Source: Roseibium sp. HPY-6
GTDB taxonomy: Bacteria > Pseudomonadota > Alphaproteobacteria > Rhizobiales > Stappiaceae
NCBI RefSeq assembly: GCF_040530035.1
Contig: NZ_JBEWCD010000002.1
Span: 1,364,001 to 1,428,000, forward strand
Length of the DNA: 64,000 nucleotides
Direction: 5' to 3'
Shown here one piece after another: positions 52,403 through 61,181 of this stretch; within the stretch, counting starts at the first letter, position 1, and each line of letters starts with the position of its first letter. Both the position numbers and the translations under genes were made by a program. The notes beneath the pieces are model-generated. The model saw nothing but the letters and a program-made list of their open reading frames with translations. It was not told the DNA's origin and did not search any database.

Positions 52403-52929
52403 ACATCTTTCTCCATTTCCCGTGTCAGCACCGCCCAGTTCGGGCTGTCGCTTTGAGAGCAGCGCTTCTTGAGAGGCACGTCCTCAAGCGCCTCTTCCAG
52501 TTGGGAGAGTTGCTGCAGGAGTGAGCCGTTCAAGTCGGAACACGCATCTTTCACGGCAACCATGATCTGTGGCCAGAAGGTCTCCTGCAGATGGTGAACC
52601 AGGGCTTCACCTGTTTTCGTCAGGGCTATTCTGTTGATGCGCCGATCGGTTTCGTCCGCGTGCCCCACGACTAGACCGGCCGTCCTGAGGCTGTTCACCA
52701 TCCGCGTCACTCCGGGCTGGCTTTGTCCAAGCGCTTCCGCGATTTGCCCGATACTGAGTGGACCGTTCCGGTCAAGCGCTGCCAGGACAGGATTATGAGA
52801 AGCCGGCAAATCGGCGCCGGTGAGCTGAACACCGACCTCCTCGGTTTGTGCCTGCAGTTTTTCACCGATCCGTTTGAGCCGGCTTCCGAGCGTGCCGTAG
52901 CCAAGGGCCCGGACAACATCTTCAACCAT
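52399..52929 (-). CDS. MarR family regulator
   Basis: A 176-aa winged-helix protein. PLSIGQIAEALGQSQPGVTRMVNSLRTAGLV and DETDRRINRIALTKTG are the recognition helix and wing. MarR proteins usually repress their own operon and release DNA on binding a phenolic or a stress molecule. The ATG at 52929 has an AGGAG site. Three repeats of GTTATATAAC type lie at 52942-52974, just upstream, and are the likely operator. It heads the marR-ABM-GNAT operon. Confidence 0.92.
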   Translation of the reverse strand: MVEDVVRALGYGTLGSRLKRIGEKLQAQTEEVGVQLTGADLPASHNPVLAALDRNGPLSIGQIAEALGQSQPGVTRMVNSLRTAGLVVGHADETDRRINRIALTKTGEALVHHLQETFWPQIMVAVKDACSDLNGSLLQQLSQLEEALEDVPLKKRCSQSDSPNWAVLTREMEKDV

Positions 52930-52941
52930 GCCGCAACTCCT

Positions 52942-52974
52942 GTTATATAACAAGTTATATAACATGTTATTTAA
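52942..52974. promoter_or_regulatory. Three 12-bp-period palindromic repeats, likely MarR operator
   Basis: GTTATATAAC at 52942-52951 and 52954-52963 are identical palindromes; a third, weaker copy GTTATTTAA starts at 52966. The period is 12 bp, about one helix turn. A further GTTATATA lies at 53033-53040 inside the arsR start. It probably binds MarR protein and perhaps controls both directions. Confidence 0.7.
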
Positions 52975-53019
52975 ATTGACAAGCTTGACAATCAGTGATT
53001 AGTATTTAACCATTAAGTT

Positions 53020-53382
53020 ATGGAACAAGTTGGTTATATATCTGATCGATCCGGACTTGATGCAGTCTTTGCCGCCCTGTCCGATCCGACGCGGCGCGCA
53101 ATCTTGACACGGCTGGCAGCAGGGGAGGCATCCGTTGCGGAAATCGCAGAGCCGTTCGACATGAGCCAGCCGGCTGTCTCGAAACATTTGAAGGTTCTGG
53201 AACGTGCCGGTCTGATAACGCGCGGTGCGGATCGCCAGCGGCGCCCGGCCCGGCTGAACGCCGGCCCGATGAAGGATGCGGTCGCGTGGCTGGAAGAGTT
53301 CAGAACGTTCTGGTCGTCGAGCTTTGATCAGCTCGACACGCTTCTTGAAGAGTTGAAAAACACGGACAAGCAGGAGAACTGA
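53020..53382 (+). CDS. ArsR family regulator
   Basis: A 120-aa winged-helix protein. FAALSDPTRRAILTRLAAGEASVAEIAEPFDMSQPAVSKHLKVLERAG is the typical DNA-binding part. No metal-binding Cys pair is visible, so it probably belongs to the non-metal group that is paired with an AHSA1 protein. The ATG at 53020 lacks a clear ribosome site. The AHSA1 gene follows by 1 bp. Confidence 0.92.
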   Translation: MEQVGYISDRSGLDAVFAALSDPTRRAILTRLAAGEASVAEIAEPFDMSQPAVSKHLKVLERAGLITRGADRQRRPARLNAGPMKDAVAWLEEFRTFWSSSFDQLDTLLEELKNTDKQEN

Positions 53383-53383
53383 C

Positions 53384-53875
53384 GTGTCATTGCCTGAGTA
53401 CATTCTCGAAAGGCGTTTCAACGCGCCGCGTGACCTGGTCTGGAAAACCTGGACGGACCCGGATCTGCTCGCCCGCTGGTATGGACCCGGCGTCGAAACT
53501 GTCATTCACCAGCTTGATGTCAGACCTGGCGGGCTCTGGCTGAATGAAATGCGGTTCGGTGGTGGATCCCATTATCAGCGGGTTGAATATACCGAGGTCG
53601 TCGCGCCTGAAAGGCTCGTCTGGCTGCATTCCGTCTCGGATGCAGACTGGGAGGTCACGGCAAACCCGATGATGCCCGACTGGCCGCGCACGCTTCTGAC
53701 AACGGTGACATTCACCCAGTCCGGCGACCAGACCGAGGTCCGGCTTGTCTGGACACCGCACGATGCAAGCGAAGCGGAGATCTCTTGTTTCGCCGGTGCG
53801 ATCAGCGGCCTCGACAAGGGCTGGGGCAAGGGCATGGAGATGCTGGAAGAACTGCTGGCGGAATTGCAGAGCTGA
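53384..53875 (+). CDS. AHSA1/SRPBCC family protein
   Basis: A 163-aa START-like ligand-binding protein. It has ERRFNAPRDLVWKTWTDPDLLARWYGPG and a C-terminal helix (LDKGWGKGMEMLEELLAEL). It starts at a GTG with a GGAG site, 1 bp past the arsR stop. arsR-AHSA1 pairs are common, though the ligand is unknown. Confidence 0.93.
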   Translation: MSLPEYILERRFNAPRDLVWKTWTDPDLLARWYGPGVETVIHQLDVRPGGLWLNEMRFGGGSHYQRVEYTEVVAPERLVWLHSVSDADWEVTANPMMPDWPRTLLTTVTFTQSGDQTEVRLVWTPHDASEAEISCFAGAISGLDKGWGKGMEMLEELLAELQS

Positions 53876-53925
53876 CAATGTGCGCTGTCCGGTCGACGGG
53901 CATACCCTCTCATCATTACATGAGC

Positions 53926-53988
53926 GGTCCCGGACTTGATCCGGGACCTTTGTCAACGCGGGGAAACGGCCCCGGCTCAAGGCCGGGG
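53926..53988. repeat. REP-like double hairpin
   Basis: GGTCCCGGA, CTTGA, TCCGGGACC (53926-53948) and CCCCGGC, TCAAG, GCCGGGG (53970-53988). The short palindromes with GACTTGATC and GGCTCAAGGCC cores are found as scattered repeats in alphaproteobacteria. They lie between convergent genes and may end or stabilise mRNAs. Confidence 0.7.
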
Positions 53989-54040
53989 CGGCGAACCCTG
54001 ACTGACAGCCTGAAAGCTGATAGGACATCTGAGGGGGCAC

Positions 54041-54058
54041 TAAGCCGATTGCGGCTTA
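54041..54058 (-). other. Small hairpin at the end of the DnaJ-like gene
   Basis: TAAGCCG, ATTG, CGGCTTA: the stem starts in the stop codon of the DnaJ-like gene on the minus strand. No T run. It is a weak end-structure. Confidence 0.35.
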
Positions 54059-55030
54059 ATCAAACTCCGGTCCACGCGCCCGGTAAGGTGTGATTTCCTT
54101 CCAGGCTTTCATCAAGGTGTCCAGCTCATTGTCGGCATGGGGCGCCATGATGATCTGCGGTTTCACCAGGAGATCGCCGTGCCCGCCATTCTTGGTTGGC
54201 AGACCTTTGCCCTTGAGACGCATGGCCTTCCCGCTGGAGGTGTTCGGCGGTATCGTCAGGTTCACCGCACCAGACAGCGTCGGCGTGCGGACCTTTGCAC
54301 CGAGCACTGCCTCATAGAGCGTCAGTGGCAGATCCAGGTGAAGATCGGACCCTTTCACTTCGAAAAGCTTATGTGGCTTGATACGGACTTCGACCATCAC
54401 GTCGCCGGCAGGCCCGCCGTTGTCACCCGGATGGCCCTGACCCTTCAGGCGGATTTTTTCGCCTTCTTCCAAACCTTTCGGCAAGGTGACATTGACGGTT
54501 TTGCCGCTTGGAAGTGTCACCTGCGTCTTGCCGGAATTGACGATGTCTTCGAGGGACACGCGGGCAACGATGTCCACGTTCTTGCCCTTGGTTTTCGGCG
54601 GTGCTTTCGTGCGCGCGCCGCCACCGCCAAACCCTGCGCCAGCACCAGGCCGGGATCCGGAGCGACCACCGAAGCCGCCGAAAATGTCATTCAGGATGTC
54701 ATCGAAGCCACCCGAACCGCCATTTGAGCGAAAGCCCTGGGCACCGTTGCCCGTTCCGAAATCCTCAAAGCCGGAAAAACCTTCGAACCCTTTTGACTGG
54801 AAGCGCTGCTTGCCTTCCGCGTCAATCTCGCCGCGGTCGAACTGCGCCCGCTTGTCCTTATCGCCCACAATTTCGTAGGCCTGGTTCACTTCGGCAAATT
54901 GCTGTTGCGCCGCCGGATCGTCCTTGTTCTGATCCGGATGGTGTTTTTTGGCCAGCTTCCGAAAAGCCTTTTTAATGTCGCCCTCGCTGGCATTTTTTGC
55001 CACCCCGAGAACGCTGTAGGGATCTCGCAT
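54056..55030 (-). CDS. DnaJ-like co-chaperone (CbpA/DnaJ C-terminal type, no zinc finger)
   Basis: A 324-aa protein. The J domain is at residues 1-68 with the HPD motif (KKHHPDQNK). A Gly/Phe-rich linker follows (GFEGFSGFEDFGTGNG), then the two-part DnaJ C-terminal domain (about 140-320) with IKPHKLFEVKGSDLHLDLPLT. The four CXXCXGXG zinc repeats of full DnaJ are missing, as in CbpA. It drives ATP hydrolysis by DnaK. Its place next to a lipoprotein gene and pdxH is a usual order in this class. Confidence 0.94.
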   Translation of the reverse strand: MRDPYSVLGVAKNASEGDIKKAFRKLAKKHHPDQNKDDPAAQQQFAEVNQAYEIVGDKDKRAQFDRGEIDAEGKQRFQSKGFEGFSGFEDFGTGNGAQGFRSNGGSGGFDDILNDIFGGFGGRSGSRPGAGAGFGGGGARTKAPPKTKGKNVDIVARVSLEDIVNSGKTQVTLPSGKTVNVTLPKGLEEGEKIRLKGQGHPGDNGGPAGDVMVEVRIKPHKLFEVKGSDLHLDLPLTLYEAVLGAKVRTPTLSGAVNLTIPPNTSSGKAMRLKGKGLPTKNGGHGDLLVKPQIIMAPHADNELDTLMKAWKEITPYRARGPEFD

Positions 55031-55231
55031 TCACATCACCAGGTATCTAAGATTTTCCAGCCCTTCACCTCACGCATAAACGCTCCGGACACATGACCTG
55101 CTCCGAAGCGCGCGTTTTCTCGAGGTAAACTTGACCGGACTTCTTGTCTATATCGGAACGAATTAACCGGATTTCCAGTCCTTCGCTCGAGATAGGCAGG
55201 TGCTTTGTTATGATTTGATTTGGCCGGGCGA

Positions 55232-55699
55232 TCAAGCGTCGGCAACGCTGAGCGCTGTTACGGCGAACTTTTGGGTTATGTCTCTGCACGCCGTTCCGGA
55301 GTAGAGCCGGATGCCTGCGATGGTGTTCGCCGTGGTTTCGAACGACAGGCAACCTGTCTCGCCGAGGTTGTCGACATCGATCTTCGTAAGGGTACCTGAA
55401 TTGCCGCTGATCGGATTAAGCCAGGACAACAGAACTTCCTGATCGGCCGCCGTCTCATTTGCGGACGGGGCGAATGTGTCCAGATTTTCTGCGATGACGG
55501 CGCGGTCGTCGGCGTCAACATCCGCATAGGCCTGGTCGGTGGGAGAAGGAATGGAGCCGGTAAGCACCGTAGGCGTCTCGACATTGTTGCTGCCGATAGG
55601 CACCGTCACCCGGGCGCATCCGGCAAGGCAGCATCCAAGCAGAAGAAGGAGGCCGACAAGAGACTGGATCTTGTTGCGCCTGACAGTATATGAACGCAT
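55232..55699 (-). CDS. Lipoprotein, RT0821/Lpp0805-like surface protein
   Basis: A 155-aa protein. The lipobox LLGCCLAGC (Cys at about residue 28) shows it is a lipoprotein. The C-terminal half (SWLNPISGNSG, CLSFETTANTIAGIRLYSGTACRD) resembles the small surface-protein family found between dnaJ-like genes and pdxH in relatives. The role is unknown. ATG at 55699; an ATG three codons upstream is an alternative. It is divergent from pdxH. Confidence 0.82.
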   Translation of the reverse strand: MRSYTVRRNKIQSLVGLLLLLGCCLAGCARVTVPIGSNNVETPTVLTGSIPSPTDQAYADVDADDRAVIAENLDTFAPSANETAADQEVLLSWLNPISGNSGTLTKIDVDNLGETGCLSFETTANTIAGIRLYSGTACRDITQKFAVTALSVADA

Positions 55700-55779
55700 A
55701 CGATACACTCTACAGACAGCCCCCGTGCTGGCAGATTGTTGCCGTACTGCAGGCGGTCGAATTCTTCGACAGGTAACCT

Positions 55780-56415
55780 ATGACAGACCTCAAGCATCCC
55801 CCCGAAGAGTTAACAAAAGGTGACTTTGCGGAGGTCAAGAAACCATTTGATCTTTTTTCTGAATGGTTTGAGGACGCCAAGGCCTCTGAACCGAACGACC
55901 CGAATGCCGTCGCGCTGGCAACGGTCGATGAAACCGGCCTGCCGAATGTGCGCATGGTTCTTCTGAAAGAAGTCGATGAGCGCGGCTTCGTTTTTTACAC
56001 CAATTTCGAAAGTGCCAAGGGTGCCGAACTCCTGTCTTCGGGAAAGGCAGCCATGTGTTTTCACTGGAAGTCCCTGCGCCGTCAGGTGCGCATACGCGGC
56101 GCGGTTCATCAGGTCTCGAACGAGGAAGCTGACTCATATTACCAGTCAAGACCGCGCGGCAGCCGCATTGGCGCCTGGGCGTCGAAACAGTCGAGGCCGC
56201 TAGAAAGCCGATTTGCCCTGGAAAAGGAAGTCGCCAGGTTTACTGCCAAATTCGGCATTGGAGACATTCCGCGACCCGAATACTGGTCGGGAATGCGCCT
56301 TGTGCCGACATCGATCGAGTTTTGGCACGACCGGCCTTTCCGCTTGCACGACCGCATCGTGTTCAAACGGGAGGCCCCAGACGAGCCTTGGGAAAAGGAC
56401 CGGCTTTATCCGTGA
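55780..56415 (+). CDS. pdxH: Pyridoxamine 5'-phosphate oxidase
   Basis: A 211-aa FMN enzyme. It oxidises pyridoxine or pyridoxamine 5'-phosphate to PLP, the last step of vitamin B6 production and salvage. Blocks are [52 protein letters not shown] and the C-terminal [17 protein letters not shown], with the usual ending WEKDRLYP. Length is typical. A divergent lipoprotein gene lies 80 bp away. Confidence 0.97.
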   Translation: MTDLKHPPEELTKGDFAEVKKPFDLFSEWFEDAKASEPNDPNAVALATVDETGLPNVRMVLLKEVDERGFVFYTNFESAKGAELLSSGKAAMCFHWKSLRRQVRIRGAVHQVSNEEADSYYQSRPRGSRIGAWASKQSRPLESRFALEKEVARFTAKFGIGDIPRPEYWSGMRLVPTSIEFWHDRPFRLHDRIVFKREAPDEPWEKDRLYP

Positions 56416-56443
56416 AGACCGCGTTTTTGCAACAGCGCGTGTT

Positions 56444-57418
56444 CTAAAGAAGCCGCTTCCAGCGGAAGAAGAGGAAAGTGGCGATTACCGACACCAGCAT
56501 CATGCCAATCGAGAACAGAAACCCCTGTTCCCACTGCAGCTCAGGCATGTTCGTGAAATTCATCCCGTAGATCGAAGCGATGAGGGTCGGGGGCAGAAAG
56601 ATGACACCGAGCACGGTGAAAATCTTCGAAATCTGGTTCTGCTCGAGGGTCACGAGACCCACGGTTGCATCGAGCAGGAACGCCAGCTTGTTGTCCAGGG
56701 CATCGGCGTGTTCCTTGATTGAGCGGATATCCCGGCCGTAGGTTTTAAGCTCCGTTCCCTGCTCCTCGCTCAAGCCAAGCCGCTTCGCATGCGTGTTCAT
56801 GAACAAAAGGGCTCTGGAAAGGCTCGTGCACACATCGTGCATTTTGGCAACATGAAGCCCGATCTGGCCGAGTTGTTTGATCGCGATCTGGTAGCTCGCC
56901 GTTTTGCGCATGTTGAGGCCGTCGCCGAACACCTGCACCGCCAGTTCGTCGTAACGGGCAGATGCGCTTTCCATTTCATCGGCGCAGCGGTCCACGATAA
57001 TGTCGAGCAGCGCATAGAAAACCGCCGGGCCCATGTGAGCAATCGTGGCGTCTGCCTGTACTTTTTTTGAAAGGATGGCGATCGAACGCGGTTCGCCATA
57101 GCGCACGGTGACCAGACGTTTTGAACTCAACACGAATGTGACGGAAGACAGGATGGGATCGAGCGTCCGTGTCGCCATTGGCATCTGAGTTGTCATGACA
57201 ACGGCACCCGGCTCCACGTAAAGCCGCTCTGACGTCTCGATCGATGCGATTTCCTCCCGGGTTGGGATCTCTGCACCCATCAGCTTTTCGGCAGCTTTCT
57301 GTTCGTCTCTGGTGGGCGCAACGAGGTCGATCCAGACAGAAGTCGCCGGAAGCGGCGCGTCCGGTGCAAGTTCAATTCGTTCCAGGCCTTTGACGGATGG
57401 GCAGTAGGCAATGATCAT
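56444..57418 (-). CDS. corA: CorA family magnesium transporter
   Basis: A 324-aa membrane protein. The long cytoplasmic N-terminal domain (residues 1-260) is followed by two spans near the end with the ion-selective GMN motif between them (IASIYGMNFTNMPELQWEQG). The last residues are FFRWKRLL, a basic end usual for CorA. It imports Mg2+ and other divalent ions through a pentamer. The ATG at 57418 (MIIAYCPSVKG) has a GGAG site and is preferred over a start 18 codons upstream. Confidence 0.95.
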   Translation of the reverse strand: MIIAYCPSVKGLERIELAPDAPLPATSVWIDLVAPTRDEQKAAEKLMGAEIPTREEIASIETSERLYVEPGAVVMTTQMPMATRTLDPILSSVTFVLSSKRLVTVRYGEPRSIAILSKKVQADATIAHMGPAVFYALLDIIVDRCADEMESASARYDELAVQVFGDGLNMRKTASYQIAIKQLGQIGLHVAKMHDVCTSLSRALLFMNTHAKRLGLSEEQGTELKTYGRDIRSIKEHADALDNKLAFLLDATVGLVTLEQNQISKIFTVLGVIFLPPTLIASIYGMNFTNMPELQWEQGFLFSIGMMLVSVIATFLFFRWKRLL

Positions 57419-57849
57419 GAGGCAAACTCCGCACAGTCGCATTGCACCGGAAGGGTCGGTTGCAGGTGACAAGAGCCTGATGAGAAGGCGAGTTTGGCAT
57501 CTATTGCAAGAGGTTTTCGCGCGTACACGGGTCGCCGATCCTTTCGGCCCGGACGGTTAAGCTTGGCAGGACACGAACGAGAAAGCGGAGCGGGCAACGA
57601 AATGGGTGTGCCGGCTGATCGCGCTTTTAGCGGAAGCAAGGAGAGACCCCGGCCGCCGGGTCATGTATCCCAGCGGCAGGAAGCGTCTGCGGTATTCACA
57701 AGCGCTACGTTTTGCAAGGGTCTTTTCATCGCGGGCTCGTGTCGAGGCGATTGTGCAAGCGGCACAACGGATTGAGACACAAACTCACGCTGTGCTGGCC
57801 GCAGCCAACACGAACTCTTCAAATAATCAGTCCGCTCAGTCGCGGTAAA
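57419..57849. other. Intergenic region upstream of corA
   Basis: This 431-bp gap has several overlapping open frames (for example 57606-57848, plus) but none has family features or a good ribosome site. No repeat or RNA gene is recognised. It should carry the corA promoter. Confidence 0.5.
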
Positions 57850-57993
57850 TTACTTGTTTTTCTTCGTCGAGGCGCCTGCATTCTTGCACAGCGCTGCTGC
57901 ATTCAAAGCAGCAATACCGACGGGCTTGTACTGGTTAATCAATTTGGCTCCAGCCGGTTCTTCTGATACCGGTTGGGACGATTGCTCAGACAT
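57850..57993 (-). CDS. Small hypothetical protein, 47 aa
   Basis: Reads MSEQSSQPVSEEPAGAKLINQYKPVGIAALNAAALCKNAGASTKKNK. The core INQYKPVGIAALNAAALC looks like a conserved small helix; the ends are polar. The ATG at 57993 has a weak GGA-type site. It may be a real short gene of the type common in this order, of unknown role; a longer frame to 58089 adds only low-similarity residues. Confidence 0.45.
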   Translation of the reverse strand: MSEQSSQPVSEEPAGAKLINQYKPVGIAALNAAALCKNAGASTKKNK

Positions 57994-58293
57994 TTTTCCA
58001 GGTCCGTTTGTTGTACCAGTCCCCGCTAACTGGCGATTTGGTGCGCGGTAAACTGCGGGCCGCGTGCATGTCGTGTCCAATTGCGGCATTCCAAGGGCGG
58101 GATCTTTAAAAATCGGATTTTTCCGCGATCATCCCGCAATCAGCATTGAAATCATGCGCTTCTTTAGCCGTCTCAGCCAGTCAATTTCTATAACAGGATG
58201 TAACCCAGGGGCAGCAAATTTGAAGTATTGCGTTAAGTAATTCGTAACGGTTTCATTTTTTGCTTGCTCATTCGGGGCCGCCAGGTTCCTACC

Positions 58294-58704
58294 TCACAGC
58301 AGATAGCTCGTGTAGGTGCGAGGCGGCTCGCCCTTGAATGCGCACAGGATTCCCTTCAGGCATCGCAAAAAGGTGAGCATTCCCGCCAAGGCAACGACAG
58401 CCAATCCGGCAAGTATCAGGAACGAAGACACGTCTGCTCCCAAGAGGATCATCAGACTTCCCATGCATCCGCCGATGACCATTACAGCAATTGTTGTGCG
58501 AATATAGTAGTAGTGGGCAAAAAAACGGTTTTCCGCGGGTTCGGAGAAGCTGATCGCGAAGTAAAGTGCAAACGGAGACAGGAAAAATGTTAAGATGAAA
58601 GCGTAGCACAAAATGATATTGCCAAAACCTGTTCCGAACAGACCACCGGTTCTCTTGTCCTTTTTCTGCACGCTTGGATCTCTTGGACAGTGGTTTTGAA
58701 ACAT
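58294..58704 (-). CDS. Small integral membrane protein, DUF4870-like
   Basis: A 136-aa protein with about three to four hydrophobic segments between residues 25 and 120 (NIILCYAFILTFFLSPFALYFA, TTIAVMVIGGCMGSLMILLG, LILAGLAVVALAGMLTFL). The end RCLKGILCAFKGEPPRTYTSYL fits the DUF4870/Tic20-like small membrane family. The role is unknown. The start at ATG 58704 is chosen by homology-like length; no clear ribosome site. Confidence 0.65.
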   Translation of the reverse strand: MFQNHCPRDPSVQKKDKRTGGLFGTGFGNIILCYAFILTFFLSPFALYFAISFSEPAENRFFAHYYYIRTTIAVMVIGGCMGSLMILLGADVSSFLILAGLAVVALAGMLTFLRCLKGILCAFKGEPPRTYTSYLL

Positions 58705-58924
58705 GGATCGGGCGGGCGCTGGCTGATCAACGGATTGTTCTGTGGAATTCAGGTGTTCTGGCCGCGCACGCGACTCAGCGTGGCCATTTTGCCGACACCA
58801 CGAATTTATTCTGACCAAGCAGTGGAAGTGAAGTTCATTTTTGACAATTTGTCTGTAAACGAAATAGATATCTGATTTGGCCGATCGCGGGCAGCGATGC
58901 GTTTGCGATGCAGGTTGGGAACAC

Positions 58925-59911
58925 ATGAAGCGATACGCGATCCACAAAACAGCTTCTGCGCCGGCAAGCCGAACAATAGGTTCGATCGCGCTTGCAATCG
59001 CTGTCACCGCGTTTCTTGCCAAGCGGGCAGGACTGGTGGATGCGGATGTTTTTGCGCTCTCGCTCGCGGGCGCTGGCGTGTTTGCTCTGATCGCGCTTTT
59101 GCTGGCGTTGGTCGCGTTTCACCGCATCTGGACCCTTGGCGGGCCTGGCATCCCGGCAGCGTTGACGGGATCGCTCTTTGCGATAATCGCCCTTTTCCCG
59201 CCAGCGTTGGTCGCAGGCATGCTGATTGCCAGTCCGGGCGCGAATGACATCACGACGGACAAGTTCGATCCGCCTGAGGTAAAACCGCAGACCGTTGCAA
59301 CAGAACAGCCATTCTTGAGCTGGACGACGTCCCTGCTTGAGGAAAAAGTATGGCCTGTCGTATCGCAGTATACCGTGTCTGGAATACTTTCCAGGCTGGA
59401 ACCGGGCCAGCGCGCTGCTGACATTGTGCCCAGGAGATACAGGATCGCGCCTGGCCGATTGCATGTTGCGGGCGCCAAGGCACTTGAAAACCTCAATTGG
59501 ACTGTCGTTGATGAATTGCCGCCGGATCTGCTCGATGCGGCAACGCGTCTGCAGGCGGAAGGATCTACCCCTGTGCTGGGGCTGAAGTTCGATGTGGCCC
59601 TTCGAATTCGGCCCGACCGCGTGGGTGCTCTGCTGGATGTGCGATCCCGCTCCAGAACGCCCTTGCGGGATATGTCGACCAACGCCGGCCAGATCAGGAC
59701 GGTGTTCGCCGAAATTGATCGTGTCTTGCTTGAGACTTACGGCGATATTGGACGTTTGTCGGTTGAAGAAAGCGACCTGGAAGAAACGCTCGAACCCGAG
59801 TTGATCGAAGCGCCGCAAGACCTCGTTCCATTGCCGGGGTTCAAGCCATACTTCGAAGAAGAGGCCGCGCCGGATACAGACGGTCCGGACATTTCCGATC
59901 TGGCCGGTTAG
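58925..59911 (+). CDS. DUF1499 family membrane protein
   Basis: A 328-aa protein. The N-terminal 100 residues have three hydrophobic segments (TIGSIALAIAVTAFLA; VFALIALLLALVAF; SLFAIIALFPPALVAGMLIA). The C-terminal 180 residues, on the outside, are a DUF1499-type domain (RRYRIAPGRLHVAGAKALENLNWTVVDE, RPDRVGALLDVRSRSRTPLRDMSTNAGQIRTVFAEID). No function is known. The ATG at 58925 has a GGGAA site. A long reverse frame over the same DNA is a shadow. Confidence 0.85.
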   Translation: MKRYAIHKTASAPASRTIGSIALAIAVTAFLAKRAGLVDADVFALSLAGAGVFALIALLLALVAFHRIWTLGGPGIPAALTGSLFAIIALFPPALVAGMLIASPGANDITTDKFDPPEVKPQTVATEQPFLSWTTSLLEEKVWPVVSQYTVSGILSRLEPGQRAADIVPRRYRIAPGRLHVAGAKALENLNWTVVDELPPDLLDAATRLQAEGSTPVLGLKFDVALRIRPDRVGALLDVRSRSRTPLRDMSTNAGQIRTVFAEIDRVLLETYGDIGRLSVEESDLEETLEPELIEAPQDLVPLPGFKPYFEEEAAPDTDGPDISDLAG

Positions 59912-59952
59912 ATCCATTTTGCATCCATCTTCGGGAAATTGGCAGCTTCGGC

Positions 59953-60873
59953 TTACGACCGCATGGTCTGGATCGAATATCGGGCTGAGAGCGACAGCTC
60001 GGGTGTCGAGGTAATGAGGGATCTCTTAGCAAGATCTTCAAGATGCGCAAAAACAGACAAACCTGCAGCGGGATGAAGTGACACATCTATATCCGCATAA
60101 AGCTCTGCCACAATTTCCGGGATCGACCAACTGCCCTTGGCAAGCAGTGCAAGAATGGAGGCCTCCCGCTGGAGGCGGTGCTGCTTGAGATCCTGGACAT
60201 ATGCCTTTGCGTCCGCAACCATTCCACCGTGCCCGGGATAGTAATTTGTCTCGGCCCTGGCGAGCAGCTTCTCGATTGACGTCATGTAGTCGCACATTGA
60301 TCCGTCCGGCGGTGCAACAATCGACGTGGACCAACCCATGACATGGTCTGCGGACAGGAACAGATCCTCGCCTTGAAGGGCAAAGCAGAGATGGTTCGCC
60401 GTGTGTCCCGGCGTTTCAATGGTTTCAAGACTGAACTCGGCGCACTGGAGGATCTCGCCGTCCTGCAACTGGCGGTCGGGCCGATACTCCTTGTCACCGC
60501 TGCTGTCGAGCGGGTTGATTTCGTTCTCAAGAAGATCGCGCGCCGCCTTATGCGGGCCGCATCCAATGATAGGAGCGCCGGTTTCCTGTTTCAGCAACTT
60601 GGCACCCGGCGAGTGGTCCATGTGCGTGTGCGACACCAGGATCGCCTCAATCTTTGATCCTTCGCACGCCTTTGCGAGCGATCCGACGTGCTCCGGCAGA
60701 GCGGGCCCGGGGTCAAGGATCAAAATTGACCGCGTACCGAGCAGATACGTGTTGGTCCCCTTGAAAGTGAAGGGCCCCGGGTTTGGGGCCGTCAAGCGCC
60801 TGAACCCTGGAGAAAGCTCCACTGGAGTGCCGTAGTTGGGCTCAAAGTCGCGATCGTGTTTCATGCTTGCCAT
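59953..60873 (-). CDS. Metallo-beta-lactamase fold hydrolase (LACTB2-like)
   Basis: A 306-aa protein. The zinc motif HTHMDHSPG (about residues 80-88) is complete, with the later His and Asp in ETPGHTANHLCF and SADHVMGW and a final PGHGG. The C-terminal helical region (REASILALLAKGSWSIPEIVAELY) is the extra domain of the LACTB2/thioesterase group, which acts on RNA or thioesters. Its own substrate is unknown. The start could be ATG 60873 or 60864. Confidence 0.92.
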   Translation of the reverse strand: MASMKHDRDFEPNYGTPVELSPGFRRLTAPNPGPFTFKGTNTYLLGTRSILILDPGPALPEHVGSLAKACEGSKIEAILVSHTHMDHSPGAKLLKQETGAPIIGCGPHKAARDLLENEINPLDSSGDKEYRPDRQLQDGEILQCAEFSLETIETPGHTANHLCFALQGEDLFLSADHVMGWSTSIVAPPDGSMCDYMTSIEKLLARAETNYYPGHGGMVADAKAYVQDLKQHRLQREASILALLAKGSWSIPEIVAELYADIDVSLHPAAGLSVFAHLEDLAKRSLITSTPELSLSARYSIQTMRS

Positions 60874-61181
60874 TTCAAGATGCCCGGGCGCGGCGAGACA
60901 GACCAGGAAGGTCTGGCCACCAGAACAAGCGGTCTGTGTACCGCCTTAGAACTTGCCGACTGCCAATGATATCGTCATGTATCTGACGTTTGAATCAGCT
61001 ACGCAACACTCAATAAATCGAAAAGCATGCGCGCGCTTTGGTGTTCAATTTTCGTAATATGAAGAAATTTGCCGGTACACGAAAATGTCGGTGCGCCTGG
61101 CCAGCAGATCTTTGATGAGACTTCAGATAAAGTGACCTGGCAACAGACAATGCGAGGCAACGGGAACGTGGTGGGAAAAGC
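60874..61181. other. Intergenic region
   Basis: This 308-bp gap between divergent genes has no credible gene. A small dyad CGTCA-N6-TGACG lies at about 60970-60990. AT-rich around 61000-61080, probably promoter for the SRPBCC gene. Confidence 0.45.

Noticed and set aside
53387..54040. 217-codon minus-strand frame opposite the AHSA1 gene
   Set aside because: Part of it is the translated REP-like hairpin and the rest is antisense to a certain gene.
58835..59917. 360-codon minus-strand frame over the DUF1499 gene
   Set aside because: The plus-strand gene has a domain match, membrane segments and a ribosome site; the reverse frame has none.
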